A stretch of 64,000 bases of DNA. Source: Candidatus Puniceispirillum marinum IMCC1322. GTDB lineage: Bacteria; Pseudomonadota; Alphaproteobacteria; Puniceispirillales; Puniceispirillaceae. Below, piece after piece: positions 44,407 through 53,437 of the stretch. The position numbers were made by a program, and so were the translations under genes. The notes beneath the pieces were generated by a model. That model was not told the origin of the DNA. It saw nothing but the letters and a program-made list of their open reading frames with translations, and ran no database searches. Every line of letters starts with the position of its first letter. Position 1 is the stretch's first letter. The stretch covers positions 682,001 through 746,000 of the forward strand of contig NC_014010.1 in NCBI RefSeq assembly GCF_000024465.1. Reading direction: 5' to 3'.

Positions 44407-46377
44407 ATGATGCCAACCTTATCCACATCACATGACCAGCTTTTATGGCGTCCTGACCAGGCCTTTTTAGAAGATGCCGAGATCAGCAAATTCATTGCCT
44501 ATCTGACGCAAAACAATGCTTATGACGGTGATCAAGATTTCCAGAAGCTATGGCAATGGTCTATCGATAATAGCGAACAATTCTGGTCGGCATTATGGGA
44601 CTGGCATGGCGTCATTGGTCGTAAAGGTGATCGTGTTCTGATCGATGCCGGCCAGATGCCAGGGGCAAAATTTTTTCCGGATGCCAAAATCAATTTTGCC
44701 GAAAATATGATACGCGACGCGGATGATACCATCGCTATCAGCGCCTATGGTGAGGATGGCCGACACCAGCGCCTCACCCGTCAAGAGCTATATGATAACG
44801 TCATGTCATTGGCTGGATGGTTACAGCAAGCTGGCGTTAAAAAGGGAGACCGCGTCGCCGCCTATGCACCGAACGTTCCTGAAACGATCATCATGATGCT
44901 GGCATCAGCGACGATTGGTGCGGTTTTTTCAAGCTGTTCGCCTGATTTTGGTCTTGATGGCGTGCGTGATCGCTTTGGCCAGATCGAGCCAAAAATCCTA
45001 CTTGCATGTGATGGATATCATTATGCAGGTAAACACATAGACCGTTTACCGATTATTGCGGATCTGGTGGCCACGGTATCGTCAGTCAGCAAAATTTTGA
45101 TCATTCCCTATCTGAACGAAACACCCGATTTATCAGGCCTTGCAAATGCCACGCTATTCGCCGAGGCGCTGGGTACCACGCCAGTCACCGATTTTACACA
45201 AATCGCCTTTAATGATCCGCTATATATTCTGTATTCAAGCGGCACAACTGGCGCGCCAAAATGTATTGTGCACGGCACTGGTGGCACGATGTTACAGCAT
45301 ATCAAGGAACATCGTCTGCACAGCAATGTCAAAGCAGGCGACAATGTTTTCTATTTCACCACTTGTGGCTGGATGATGTGGAACTGGCTTGTTTCAGCCT
45401 TAATGATGAAAGCAACAATTGTACTTTATGAGGGCAATCCATTCTTCCCCGGCCCTGAACGCCTGTGGCAAATTGCCGAGACCGAGAAACTGAGCCTATT
45501 TGGCACATCGGCCAAATATATCGACGCTGTCTCTAATGCCGGATACCATCCCAGGCAATCAGTTGATCTAAGTGCACTTCGCAGCCTTTTATCGACAGGC
45601 TCACCGCTATCTTCTGATGGCTTTGATTTTGTTTACAAATCAATCAAAGATAATGTGCAGCTGTGCTCAATTTCGGGAGGAACGGACATTGTGTCCTGTT
45701 TTGTCCTTGGCGCACCATCTCAACCTGTTTATGCAGGCGAAATTCAGACACGTGGTCTTGGCATGGCTGTTGACGTTCTTGATGATGACGGAATGCCTGT
45801 GCGCGGCAAGCAAGGCGAATTATGCTGTTGCGCCCCCTTCCCATCGATGCCGGTAATGTTCTGGAACGATCCGGATGAAAGCAAATACAAAGCTGCCTAT
45901 TTTGAACATTTTCCGGGACTATGGCGACATGGCGACTGGGCAACATTGAACGAGCGTGGCGGCATTGTCATTCATGGACGATCAGATGCGACGCTTAATC
46001 CGGGTGGTGTTCGTATCGGCACTGCCGAAATTTATCGTCAGGTTGAAGCCTTTCCCGAAGTTATCGAAGCTCTTGTCATCGGCCAGAATTGGGATAATGA
46101 TGTTCGCGTGATCCTGTTTGTTAAGATGGCTGATGGGTGCGCTCTATCAGATAAAATCAAAGCTGATTTAAAGGCAGCTATCCGCAAGGGTGCTACCCCG
46201 CGCCATGTTCCGGCTGTTATCGCGGCTGTGCCAGATATACCGCGCACAAGATCCGGCAAGATAACCGAACTTGCGGTGCGTGACATCATTCATGGGCGTG
46301 ATGTAAAAAACACATCGGCCTTGGCAAATGCCGAAGCGTTGGACTTTTTCAAACATATTGCCGAATTAAAGAGCTAG
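44407..46377 (+). CDS. Acetoacetyl-CoA synthetase
   Basis: Adenylate-forming ligase that activates acetoacetate (or a similar short acid) with ATP and CoA. From the ATG at 44407 it has 656 residues, the length of acetoacetate-CoA ligases. AMP-binding motifs: LYILYSSGTTGAPKCIVHG (from ~residue 274), GWMMWNWLVSALM, HGRSDATLNPGGVRIGTAEIYR and the C-terminal RTRSGKITELAVR with the catalytic Lys. The GTGG after the P-loop and the N-terminal extension favour acetoacetyl-CoA synthetase over acetyl-CoA synthetase. Uses could be ketone-body utilisation or polyhydroxyalkanoate turnover; no neighbour confirms either. Confidence 0.9.
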   Translation: MMPTLSTSHDQLLWRPDQAFLEDAEISKFIAYLTQNNAYDGDQDFQKLWQWSIDNSEQFWSALWDWHGVIGRKGDRVLIDAGQMPGAKFFPDAKINFAENMIRDADDTIAISAYGEDGRHQRLTRQELYDNVMSLAGWLQQAGVKKGDRVAAYAPNVPETIIMMLASATIGAVFSSCSPDFGLDGVRDRFGQIEPKILLACDGYHYAGKHIDRLPIIADLVATVSSVSKILIIPYLNETPDLSGLANATLFAEALGTTPVTDFTQIAFNDPLYILYSSGTTGAPKCIVHGTGGTMLQHIKEHRLHSNVKAGDNVFYFTTCGWMMWNWLVSALMMKATIVLYEGNPFFPGPERLWQIAETEKLSLFGTSAKYIDAVSNAGYHPRQSVDLSALRSLLSTGSPLSSDGFDFVYKSIKDNVQLCSISGGTDIVSCFVLGAPSQPVYAGEIQTRGLGMAVDVLDDDGMPVRGKQGELCCCAPFPSMPVMFWNDPDESKYKAAYFEHFPGLWRHGDWATLNERGGIVIHGRSDATLNPGGVRIGTAEIYRQVEAFPEVIEALVIGQNWDNDVRVILFVKMADGCALSDKIKADLKAAIRKGATPRHVPAVIAAVPDIPRTRSGKITELAVRDIIHGRDVKNTSALANAEALDFFKHIAELKS

Positions 46378-46523
46378 TATTAACCACGCCATCAGCTCAG
46401 CCAATTATATGATTAGCGCATAGCCTAGTGCCATTGGCACGTTCGGCGGTGGAAACCTCAGATACCATAGTGCTTGCACAGGTTGCGGCTTATAAACATA
46501 GGGGCGCTGATTATCGAACGTGT

Positions 46524-47051
46524 TTAGCTAGCGAAACCCTGCTTGATGAGCCCCTGAACAGCGCTGCTATTGGCAAAGCGCCGGCGGTTTTTTTTGAAAA
46601 ATGGCAGGGCAAAGGCAAGCTGGTTGGTCTCTGATTGCTTGAGCAGATCATCATCATCAAGATTTTCAATTTTAGCCGCGCCACATGGATGTATCACATA
46701 GGTATGTTCAGCACTAACCCGGTTGGCGATGGTCTGAAATTTTGCTTTGGAACCAACTGGCCATTTCTCACGCAGGACAGTCACAACAATGAAATTGGCG
46801 CCCACATCAAATTGTTTGGCAATCGCGTGATTTTCGACATGGTCCTTGGCAATTAACGTCATCGCCGCAAGATGCGCTGGATCAGCCGCCAGCTTTTCGC
46901 CACGATCCTGATCCATCCAATGTCCCAGAATATTGACGCGATCTTCAGCAACCAAACCCATCAATAGCGGCAATCCGGCATCCGTGCTGGCATCCATATC
47001 GATATCGACAATATCGGACTCGCCCATAATACGAATAAGACGTGTTGGCAT
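46524..47051 (-). CDS. Hypothetical protein
   Basis: A 175-residue, mostly soluble-looking protein of no family I recognise. It has an acidic N-terminal segment (IVDIDMDASTDAGLPLLMG), a mixed centre, a stretch LREKWPVGSKAKFQTIANR and a basic C-terminal end. The ribosome-binding region GGAGG (minus strand, about 9 nt before the ATG) supports the start. It lies convergent to acetoacetyl-CoA synthetase. A GTGCCA-T-TGGCAC repeat at 46428-46440 lies in the gap but is not in a promoter position. Confidence 0.6.
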   Translation of the reverse strand: MPTRLIRIMGESDIVDIDMDASTDAGLPLLMGLVAEDRVNILGHWMDQDRGEKLAADPAHLAAMTLIAKDHVENHAIAKQFDVGANFIVVTVLREKWPVGSKAKFQTIANRVSAEHTYVIHPCGAAKIENLDDDDLLKQSETNQLAFALPFFKKNRRRFANSSAVQGLIKQGFAS

Positions 47052-47147
47052 CAGAGCCTCCTAAGGGACCTATAAAATAATCAGATGCCCGTTATAGAAT
47101 ATCAGGATGCTTTTGCAACAGGCTTTACACCAGCCCCTTATTTAAGG

Positions 47148-48059
47148 TCATTCCGGCGCAATTGTGGTTTCACGATTACGGACAAATTCGCGCCATGCGA
47201 TCACCAAACAACTTGATATGATGATTATAACACCAATGATCTGCGTCATATTCATGACCTCGGCAAACATCAGATAACCTGCCATTCCCGAAAGCGGAAT
47301 TTGCAAATAACGAATAGATGATACAACCACCGCATCCGAGTATTGATAGGCGCTTGTAAAGCATATTTGTAATGCCGAACCAATGACACCAAGTAAGATC
47401 AAATCATACAATAATTGCCCACCAACCGGATCAAGCAATTCCGGCATCATGAAAACAACAAGCCCCACCACAATTGTGCCTGACCCATTATACCATAGGG
47501 CAACGCTGGCTGGTGCATCGCCACGACCAAGGCGCCGTAAGACAATTGATAACGCCGCCCCCGACATTGCAGCACAAACACCAAATAGCGCATAAAGGGA
47601 AAGCGCACCAGCGAATGGATCAGTTACAATGAAAACACCAGACAGACCAGCAATCACCGCTGACCAACGATATATACCTATTCTCTCGCCAAGCATCAGT
47701 GGCGAAAAAATGGTTACAAAAATCACCGCACTTTGAAATAGCGCTGTTGCCTGGCCAAAAGGCATATTTCGTATCGACAAGAACCAGAAAATTATGCCAG
47801 AGCCGCCAAAAATAATCCGCAAAGCCAAAGTCTTGGTCTGGTTTATCTGAAGGAACTGTCCACCACGCACATATAACGCATAGATACATAACAACGGAAT
47901 TGAGAACAGAAACCGATAGAATAATGTGGTTACAATGCCAACATCTAAGGCGGTTTTCTTAATAAGAATACCCGTTACAAGACCAAGTAATACGGCTATG
48001 AAGCTAAGAAGCAATCCCAAAAATGGGCGCGATACAGATAACGAAATTGATGAAGTCAC
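47148..48059 (-). CDS. EamA-family (DMT superfamily) transporter
   Basis: Ten hydrophobic segments over 303 residues in two EamA-like halves, with the internal duplication of drug/metabolite exporters (FGGSGIIFWFLSIRNMPFGQ and SALQICFTSAYQYSDAVVVS mark the conserved ends). Members export amino acids, nucleosides or metabolites; no substrate can be predicted. The start codon is GTG (VTSSISLSVSRP), with a weak GGGA upstream, and the C-terminal residues are hydrophilic. An AT-rich inverted repeat lies upstream of it at 48134-48158. Confidence 0.88.
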   Translation of the reverse strand: MTSSISLSVSRPFLGLLLSFIAVLLGLVTGILIKKTALDVGIVTTLFYRFLFSIPLLCIYALYVRGGQFLQINQTKTLALRIIFGGSGIIFWFLSIRNMPFGQATALFQSAVIFVTIFSPLMLGERIGIYRWSAVIAGLSGVFIVTDPFAGALSLYALFGVCAAMSGAALSIVLRRLGRGDAPASVALWYNGSGTIVVGLVVFMMPELLDPVGGQLLYDLILLGVIGSALQICFTSAYQYSDAVVVSSIRYLQIPLSGMAGYLMFAEVMNMTQIIGVIIIISSCLVIAWREFVRNRETTIAPE

Positions 48060-48191
48060 AAGGAATCCCAGTTTTACCGACCCCGCATTCGGCTCAGGCG
48101 AGCACAGAAACTAGGCGGCAAAAACAATAGCTAAATAATATAACAGTGATATATTATTCATAGACAACACACCAATAAAATCTACTGGACT

Positions 48192-48860
48192 CTAGAAAAA
48201 TGCAGGACGTAATAGGGTCAACATCTGCGCACCAGCGACCATGATCAGCATCAAAAAAACACCAAAGATTGTGCGGTTACGGGAAATCGATCCATCGGCT
48301 CCTTCTATGGTGTCCGGAAGATCAGTTGCCCGCCCTTTGATCATCGCCATGGTCAAGCCACGTTTTTTGATAAATTTATAAACAAGAATAGCTGCAATAT
48401 GCAGAAACAAAATAAGAAATAATACTTTTTCACCCAAATGATGAATTGAACTGGCTGTCTTGCTATAGGCAGGCAGAAGGTGAGCCAATGGCCCGTCAAA
48501 CAGGATGCCGTCAGTTGAAATGGAGCCGCTGAAAGCCATAAACCATGTAATCATCAAAAGTGCCAAAACAGCATAACCAGCAAGCGGACTATGCCCCGCA
48601 CCACGGACTTTGTGCCGCCCTGCAATTTCTCCACGCAACCATTGTATAACGGTAACAGGTCCACGTAAAAAATTGGCAAAGCGTGCATGATGGCCACCAA
48701 CAAAACCCCATATAATACGCCATCCAACAAGCGCCATGACAGCAAGTCCAAATCGTTCATGCACAACAAGCACCCCAATCTTTGCAGACATGATCGCGCC
48801 AATTACGGATATGGCCAATCCCCAGTGAAACAGTCTTAGCGGTAAATCCCAGATACGCAT
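48192..48860 (-). CDS. Cytochrome b561-like membrane protein
   Basis: A di-heme b-type cytochrome of the bacterial b561/Ni-Fe hydrogenase cytochrome b family, 222 residues, with four membrane helices. Candidate heme-ligand histidines are in LFHWGLAISVIG (helix 1), LVVHERFGLAVMALVG (helix 2), HHLGEKVLFLILFLHIAAIL (helix 3 or 4) and GAGHSPLAGYAV. The N-terminal IWDLPLRLFHWGL is the family signature. It probably moves electrons across the inner membrane, but no partner gene (hydrogenase, ferric reductase, cytochrome c) is next to it. A downstream helix holds no further histidines. Confidence 0.9.
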   Translation of the reverse strand: MRIWDLPLRLFHWGLAISVIGAIMSAKIGVLVVHERFGLAVMALVGWRIIWGFVGGHHARFANFLRGPVTVIQWLRGEIAGRHKVRGAGHSPLAGYAVLALLMITWFMAFSGSISTDGILFDGPLAHLLPAYSKTASSIHHLGEKVLFLILFLHIAAILVYKFIKKRGLTMAMIKGRATDLPDTIEGADGSISRNRTIFGVFLMLIMVAGAQMLTLLRPAFF

Positions 48861-48932
48861 TGATCGTCTCCTCTGTTTTCAGTTAAAATCCTAGCGTTCC
48901 TTATAGTTTAATCAAATTATACCTTACGTGAT

Positions 48933-49592
48933 ATGACAAATGACTTGTTAATTGACATGAAAACCATACTGCTTGCGTCTGGCGGCGCCATTGATCAGCT
49001 GAGCGCGATTGACGCAGATGTTGCTGATGTCATAAAGCAGTATGGACCACCACCTGATAGATCGCTTCCTGCCAATTTCGATACCTTGGCGCGCGCGATC
49101 GTCGGACAACAGATTTCGCGCGCAGCTGCCACATCAATCTGGAATAGAATGGAAGCAAATGGCGTTAGCGAAGTAGATGTCATTGCAACAAAATCACCTG
49201 ATGATCTTGCCGAACTTGGCTTGTCGCGCCGCAAAGCCGAATATATCATCGGTATCGCTGACGAAATCGTATCCAAACGAATTGATCTGCATGAATTGGC
49301 CACTTTGGATGGACAGGCAGTGCAAGACCGGCTTGTGCAAATTCGCGGCATAGGCGCCTGGACAGCAGATAATTTCCGCCTTTTTGCTTTGGGCGATATG
49401 GATGCTTGGCCTGTTAACGATATTGCGCTTCAAGAAGGGATGAAGCGGCTGAAGAAACTGTCACATCGACCAAAGGCACCTGAGATGGAAACCTTGGGCG
49501 AGGCCTGGCGGCCTTATCGCGGGGCTGGTGCGCTTGTGCTTTGGCACCTTTACGGGATAGTGGTACGCAAAGCCACGATCAGCGATATCTAA
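48933..49592 (+). CDS. DNA-3-methyladenine glycosylase (AlkA-like)
   Basis: HhH-GPD superfamily base-excision glycosylase, 219 residues. The helix-hairpin-helix motif is LVQIRGIGAWTADNFRLFAL (residues ~130-149), followed by the catalytic Asp in AWPVNDIALQEG (~155). The N-terminal half shows LARAIVGQQISRAAATSIWNR, the AlkA-like entry helix. It removes alkylated purines from DNA. Start: the ATG at 48933 or the one at 48957; neither has a clear ribosome-binding site. The last bases overlap the convergent SRAP gene by 4 nt. Confidence 0.9.
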   Translation: MTNDLLIDMKTILLASGGAIDQLSAIDADVADVIKQYGPPPDRSLPANFDTLARAIVGQQISRAAATSIWNRMEANGVSEVDVIATKSPDDLAELGLSRRKAEYIIGIADEIVSKRIDLHELATLDGQAVQDRLVQIRGIGAWTADNFRLFALGDMDAWPVNDIALQEGMKRLKKLSHRPKAPEMETLGEAWRPYRGAGALVLWHLYGIVVRKATISDI

Positions 49593-50257
49593 TCAAACAA
49601 ATCTGCCTGATCGGGCTTTGCTGGTAACAACGCGTCAGCCGAAAGCGGCGTCACGAGTTCCGGATTATCATTGCCTACATTGCCAACATCAGCAGCAACC
49701 CGGTACCAGTTAAATAAGTGCGATGGGGCAATCTTGCACTGTCTTGCGGCTAATTCAAGATCACTACCAAGCCATTGATTCCAGGCATCAGCGGCTATGA
49801 CAAGTGGTTGACGGTGATGTATTTCACTTAACTTTTCGTTCGCGGCGCTGGTCATAATCACAAAATGCAGATCACCACCGCGCTGGAAGGTCAAGCCGGC
49901 AAAGCCCATAACATCACCATCACGAAGCTGCACATGCCACGGGGTTTTTGGGGCTGACCACTCAAACCAACCACTTGATGGCACAATACAGCGCGACAGG
50001 CGAAACGCATCGCGAAAGGTTGGTTTTTCAGTAACCGTTTCCATACGTGCATTAATCAAAAAGCTGGCCTTGCTGGTGGCAGGCGGCAACCCCCATTTTG
50101 CGGTCACAGCTTCATTTTGTAAGCCTTCGCGCGTGATGATTGTAACCGACTGGCTGGGTGCCACATTCCATCGCGGGCGCATATTCTTTAGCATCGACAC
50201 GCCAAAAAGCCGCATAAGTTCTTCTGGTGTTGCGGTGCTGGTAAAACGTCCACACAT
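49589..50257 (-). CDS. yedK: SOS response-associated peptidase (SRAP/YedK)
   Basis: SRAP domain protein, 222 residues, which forms covalent adducts with abasic sites in single-stranded DNA. The required elements are visible: catalytic Cys2 in MCGRFTS, Asn in LINARMET (~residue 69), Glu in SSGWFEWSAP (~residue 99) and the His pair in EIHHRQPLVI (~152). It is tail-to-tail with a glycosylase that makes abasic sites, and the two coding regions overlap by 4 nt. No LexA box was noticed upstream. Confidence 0.94.
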   Translation of the reverse strand: MCGRFTSTATPEELMRLFGVSMLKNMRPRWNVAPSQSVTIITREGLQNEAVTAKWGLPPATSKASFLINARMETVTEKPTFRDAFRLSRCIVPSSGWFEWSAPKTPWHVQLRDGDVMGFAGLTFQRGGDLHFVIMTSAANEKLSEIHHRQPLVIAADAWNQWLGSDLELAARQCKIAPSHLFNWYRVAADVGNVGNDNPELVTPLSADALLPAKPDQADLFD

Positions 50258-50406
50258 GCGGGTGCCCTATCGATATTCCAGAGTCTAAAAATCTAATAGA
50301 TGGCATTTCCAGAACAAAGTCCATAATCAAAGAGGCGCTTGCCCCCAAACCAGCTTATCGCAAACCTAAGGCTAGGCGCACAGCATGCAATGATGTATGT
50401 AATGGC

Positions 50407-51384
50407 ATGACCGAATGCCTTTCAATCTCCGAAAATAGTGTGGCGCGCGCTGTTGATTTATTGCGCGCCGGACAGCTTGTGGCGTTTCCGACTGAAACGG
50501 TATATGGGCTGGGCGGCGACGCCTGCAATGACCATGCTGTGGCTGGCATTTTTAAAACCAAGGGGCGGCCATCCTTTAATCCGCTTATCAGCCATGTGGC
50601 AACAATTGACATGGCCTTCACACTTGGCAAAAAAACCGCAATTGCCGAAATTCTGGCTTACAATTTCTGGCCTGGCGCAATGACCATGATCCTTGATCGA
50701 ACCAAAGACTGCAAGGTCAGCATGCTGACAACTGCCGGTTTAGACAAAATTGCAGTCCGGGTCCCATCGCATGAAGCGGCTACCCAGCTTCTAAGCAGCT
50801 TTGGCGGCCCCCTTGCCGCACCAAGTGCCAATCCATCCGGCCGCATTAGCCCCAGCACAGTCAGCCATGTTATCGATGGATTAGGCGGGCAAATTGATTT
50901 GATACTTGATGGCGGAGCATGCGAAAGCGGCCTCGAGTCAACGATCATTGACTGTAGCGCCAACATTCCGGTTATTCTGCGCCCTGGCGGCATCACTCGT
51001 GATGCGGTTAATGATGTATTAAATCAGGCTGGCCACAGGTTATTGGAGCAAACCATAGCAGGTAATGATGACAAAAGACCTGTAAGCCCCGGACAGCTTG
51101 CTAGCCATTATGCGCCACAGCTTGGCGTTCGGATGAATGCAACAAATGCAGAAGATACCGAAATAGCCATCGGTTTCGGTAGCCAGATGCACGAGGCACC
51201 GTTAAACTTAAGCCTATCGGGAAATCTTACCGAAGCTGCCGCCAACCTGTTTGCTTTACTGCATAAAGCCGATAAGCTAGGTGCCAAACAGAATGCCACG
51301 CATATTGCCATAGCCCCTATTCCCGATCATGAACTGGGCGAAGCTATTAATGACCGACTGCGCCGCGCATCTGCGCCCCGTTAA
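50407..51384 (+). CDS. L-threonylcarbamoyladenylate synthase (Sua5/YciO/YrdC)
   Basis: Makes threonylcarbamoyl-AMP for the universal tRNA t6A37 modification. The 325-residue product has the YrdC domain (residues ~1-205; LRAGQLVAFPTETVYGLGGD and FKTKGRPSFNPLISHV are the substrate-site motifs, APSANPSGRISP the C-terminal loop) joined to the extra Sua5 domain, with the linker KRPVSPGQLASHYAPQL. It is the two-domain Sua5 type. The ATG at 50407 has no strong ribosome-binding site. The next gene starts 26 nt after it. Confidence 0.93.
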   Translation: MTECLSISENSVARAVDLLRAGQLVAFPTETVYGLGGDACNDHAVAGIFKTKGRPSFNPLISHVATIDMAFTLGKKTAIAEILAYNFWPGAMTMILDRTKDCKVSMLTTAGLDKIAVRVPSHEAATQLLSSFGGPLAAPSANPSGRISPSTVSHVIDGLGGQIDLILDGGACESGLESTIIDCSANIPVILRPGGITRDAVNDVLNQAGHRLLEQTIAGNDDKRPVSPGQLASHYAPQLGVRMNATNAEDTEIAIGFGSQMHEAPLNLSLSGNLTEAAANLFALLHKADKLGAKQNATHIAIAPIPDHELGEAINDRLRRASAPR

Positions 51385-51409
51385 CTATTCAGATTATGTA
51401 GAGAACTAT

Positions 51410-52843
51410 ATGCCAAATAGTATTATTGACAGTTTAACCAAAATTGTTGGCGCAAAATCCGTATTGAATGCGGCTGCAGAAATGGCACCCTTTTTGTCTG
51501 ATTGGCATGACCGCTATCATGGCAAAGCGCATGCCGTTGTTCTGCCCGCAACCACGGATGAAGTGTCGCAGGTTATGGCCTTTGCCGAATCCGAAAATAT
51601 TGTCGTGGTTCCGCAGGGGGGCAATACGGGCTTTATGGGCGGCGCGACACCAGACGCAACAGGTAATACGATTTTATTATCTTTGCGCCGTATGAACACG
51701 ATACGCGACATTGATGTGCAGAATATGTCAATGACGGTTGAAGCTGGGTGTATTCTGCAAAATCTGCATGACATCACCGAAGAAAAAGGACTCTATTTTC
51801 CCCTAAACCTTGCCGCCAAAGGCAGTTGCACCATAGGGGGCAATCTGGGCACAAATGCAGGCGGCCTAAATGTTGTTCGTTATGGTTCTGCCCGTCAGCT
51901 CACCTTGGGGTTAGAAGTTGTATTAATGGGGGGCAAGGTCATCGATTTGCTAGGTGGTCTGCGCAAAGATAATACCGGATATGACCTGAAAAATCTGTTT
52001 ATTGGATCAGAAGGCACATTGGGTATTATTACTGCCGCCACCTTGCGTCTATTTCCTTTACCGGTGGCGCGAAGCACCGCCTTTGCCGAAGTGCGAGATG
52101 TCGAGGCGGCTGTAACTTTGTTGCATCGTCTGCAAGCGGCATCAGGCGGCACTGTTGAAGCGTTTGAGCTGATTCCGGCTGATATTTTGCATGTTCTATT
52201 CGACAAATTTCCCAATATTCCTCAACCGCTAAAAACACGCGGTGCCATGAATGTGCTTATGGAAATTGCCAGCACCAATCCAGCAAGCGGTAACGTCGAT
52301 GCAACGGGGTCATTACCATTAAATCAAATCATTGAAGATGTGCTGGCCAGCGCCTTTGAAGATGGGCTGGTCATTGACGCAACAATCGCCACCAGTGATG
52401 CGCAACGTCAATCCTTATGGGATGTTCGTGAAAATGCGCCTGAATCCCATAAATTATCAGGTAATGTTGCCCGTTCTGATGTTTCGTTGTCACAATCGGA
52501 TCTAGCGCCTTTTTATGCCGAGATGGTTGCAGGTATCAAAGAGATTGATCCAACAATCTGGATTTGTGGTTACGGACATTTGGGTGATGGCAATTTGCAT
52601 TTTAATCTGGTCGAAGGGCCTAATAGCAATTCAGATTTTAACGAAAAAGTGCCACATCTTTATGAATTGCTCTATCGAAATGTCGCAAAATATAATGGTT
52701 CCATCAGCGCAGAACATGGCATAGGTCAGACCAAGCGTGATCAGCTTGCCTCTGTCAAAAGTCCTGAAATCATGGATACGATGCGCGCGATAAAAACAGC
52801 ATTAGATCCCAAGAATTTAATGAATCCAGGTAAAATATTATGA
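51410..52843 (+). CDS. FAD-binding oxidase, D-2-hydroxyacid/2-hydroxyglutarate dehydrogenase type
   Basis: GlcD/D2HGDH-family flavoprotein with an N-terminal PCMH FAD-binding domain and a C-terminal FAD-oxidase domain, 477 residues from the ATG at 51410. Visible: VVPQGGNTGFMGGATPDATG (FAD binding, residues ~65-84), AAKGSCTIGGNLGTNAGGLN, GSEGTLGIITAATLRLFPLP, and the C-terminal GYGHLGDGNLHFNLVEG with SAEHGIGQTKRDQL. These features favour D-2-hydroxyglutarate or D-lactate type substrates. The exact acid cannot be set. An upstream frame from 51329 overlaps sua5 and is not supported. Confidence 0.88.
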   Translation: MPNSIIDSLTKIVGAKSVLNAAAEMAPFLSDWHDRYHGKAHAVVLPATTDEVSQVMAFAESENIVVVPQGGNTGFMGGATPDATGNTILLSLRRMNTIRDIDVQNMSMTVEAGCILQNLHDITEEKGLYFPLNLAAKGSCTIGGNLGTNAGGLNVVRYGSARQLTLGLEVVLMGGKVIDLLGGLRKDNTGYDLKNLFIGSEGTLGIITAATLRLFPLPVARSTAFAEVRDVEAAVTLLHRLQAASGGTVEAFELIPADILHVLFDKFPNIPQPLKTRGAMNVLMEIASTNPASGNVDATGSLPLNQIIEDVLASAFEDGLVIDATIATSDAQRQSLWDVRENAPESHKLSGNVARSDVSLSQSDLAPFYAEMVAGIKEIDPTIWICGYGHLGDGNLHFNLVEGPNSNSDFNEKVPHLYELLYRNVAKYNGSISAEHGIGQTKRDQLASVKSPEIMDTMRAIKTALDPKNLMNPGKIL

Positions 52844-52879
52844 TGGAAACAGTAATCCTGACATAGGGAGGTTTTAAAC

Positions 52880-53431
52880 ATGCCTAAAATGCCCGAAAAT
52901 GATGAGGTTATAAATTTTTGGTTTCACGAAATCACCCCCGAACACTGGTTTAAAAAAGATGATGATTTTGACGCGCTCATAAAAGCCAAATTTGATAAAA
53001 CAATCGCCCATGCTATGGCTGGTCGTCTTGACAGCTGGGCCGATAGTGATGCGGGATGCCTTGCGCTGATCATTGTTCTGGATCAATTTACCCGTAATGT
53101 TTACCGCGATACACCACGTGCTTTTGCTGGCGACGAGATGGCCCTTGCGCTGAGTTTACGATGCAAAGAACGCGGATACCTGGATCATCCCGATGCGAAT
53201 TGGCGTCATTTCATGCTTATGCCAATGATGCATAGTGAAGATATCCACATTCAGGATGCCTCGCTTCCCTTGTTCAAGGAACTGACTACAGATCGAACCC
53301 ATGAATTTGCCGTGAAGCATCGTGATATCGTTGCCAGGTTTGGCCGTTTTCCGCATCGCAATGCCATCTTGGGGCGGCCATCAACCGAGGAAGAAATTGA
53401 CTTTCTGAAACAGCCAGGCTCGTCTTTTTAG
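52880..53431 (+). CDS. DUF924 family protein
   Basis: DUF924 (YbgA-like helical) protein, 183 residues. The family pattern is present: VINFWFHEITPEHWFKKDDDFD (residues ~10-31), a helical bundle with LDSWADSDAGCLALIIVLDQ, FTRNVYRDTPRAF, and FMLMPMMHSEDIHIQDASL and FGRFPHRNAILGRPSTEEE. The family is helical with a conserved charged pocket, and its biochemical role is not established. An AGGGAGG lies about 8 nt before the ATG. It ends 6 nt before the convergent GT9 gene. Confidence 0.9.
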   Translation: MPKMPENDEVINFWFHEITPEHWFKKDDDFDALIKAKFDKTIAHAMAGRLDSWADSDAGCLALIIVLDQFTRNVYRDTPRAFAGDEMALALSLRCKERGYLDHPDANWRHFMLMPMMHSEDIHIQDASLPLFKELTTDRTHEFAVKHRDIVARFGRFPHRNAILGRPSTEEEIDFLKQPGSSF

Positions 53432-53437
53432 ATTATC

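Noticed and set aside
46428-46440. GTGCCA-T-TGGCAC inverted repeat
   Set aside because: It lies between two convergent gene ends, not in a promoter, has no room for a loop and has no T-tract; chance is likely.
46428-46634. 68-codon plus-strand frame
   Set aside because: It overlaps the 3' half of the minus-strand hypothetical gene, has no ribosome-binding site and low-complexity composition; it is a shadow frame.
48134-48158. AT-only inverted repeat AATAATATA / TATATTATT upstream of the EamA gene
   Set aside because: Palindromes of only A and T are frequent by chance in AT-rich spacers, and no second copy was noticed.
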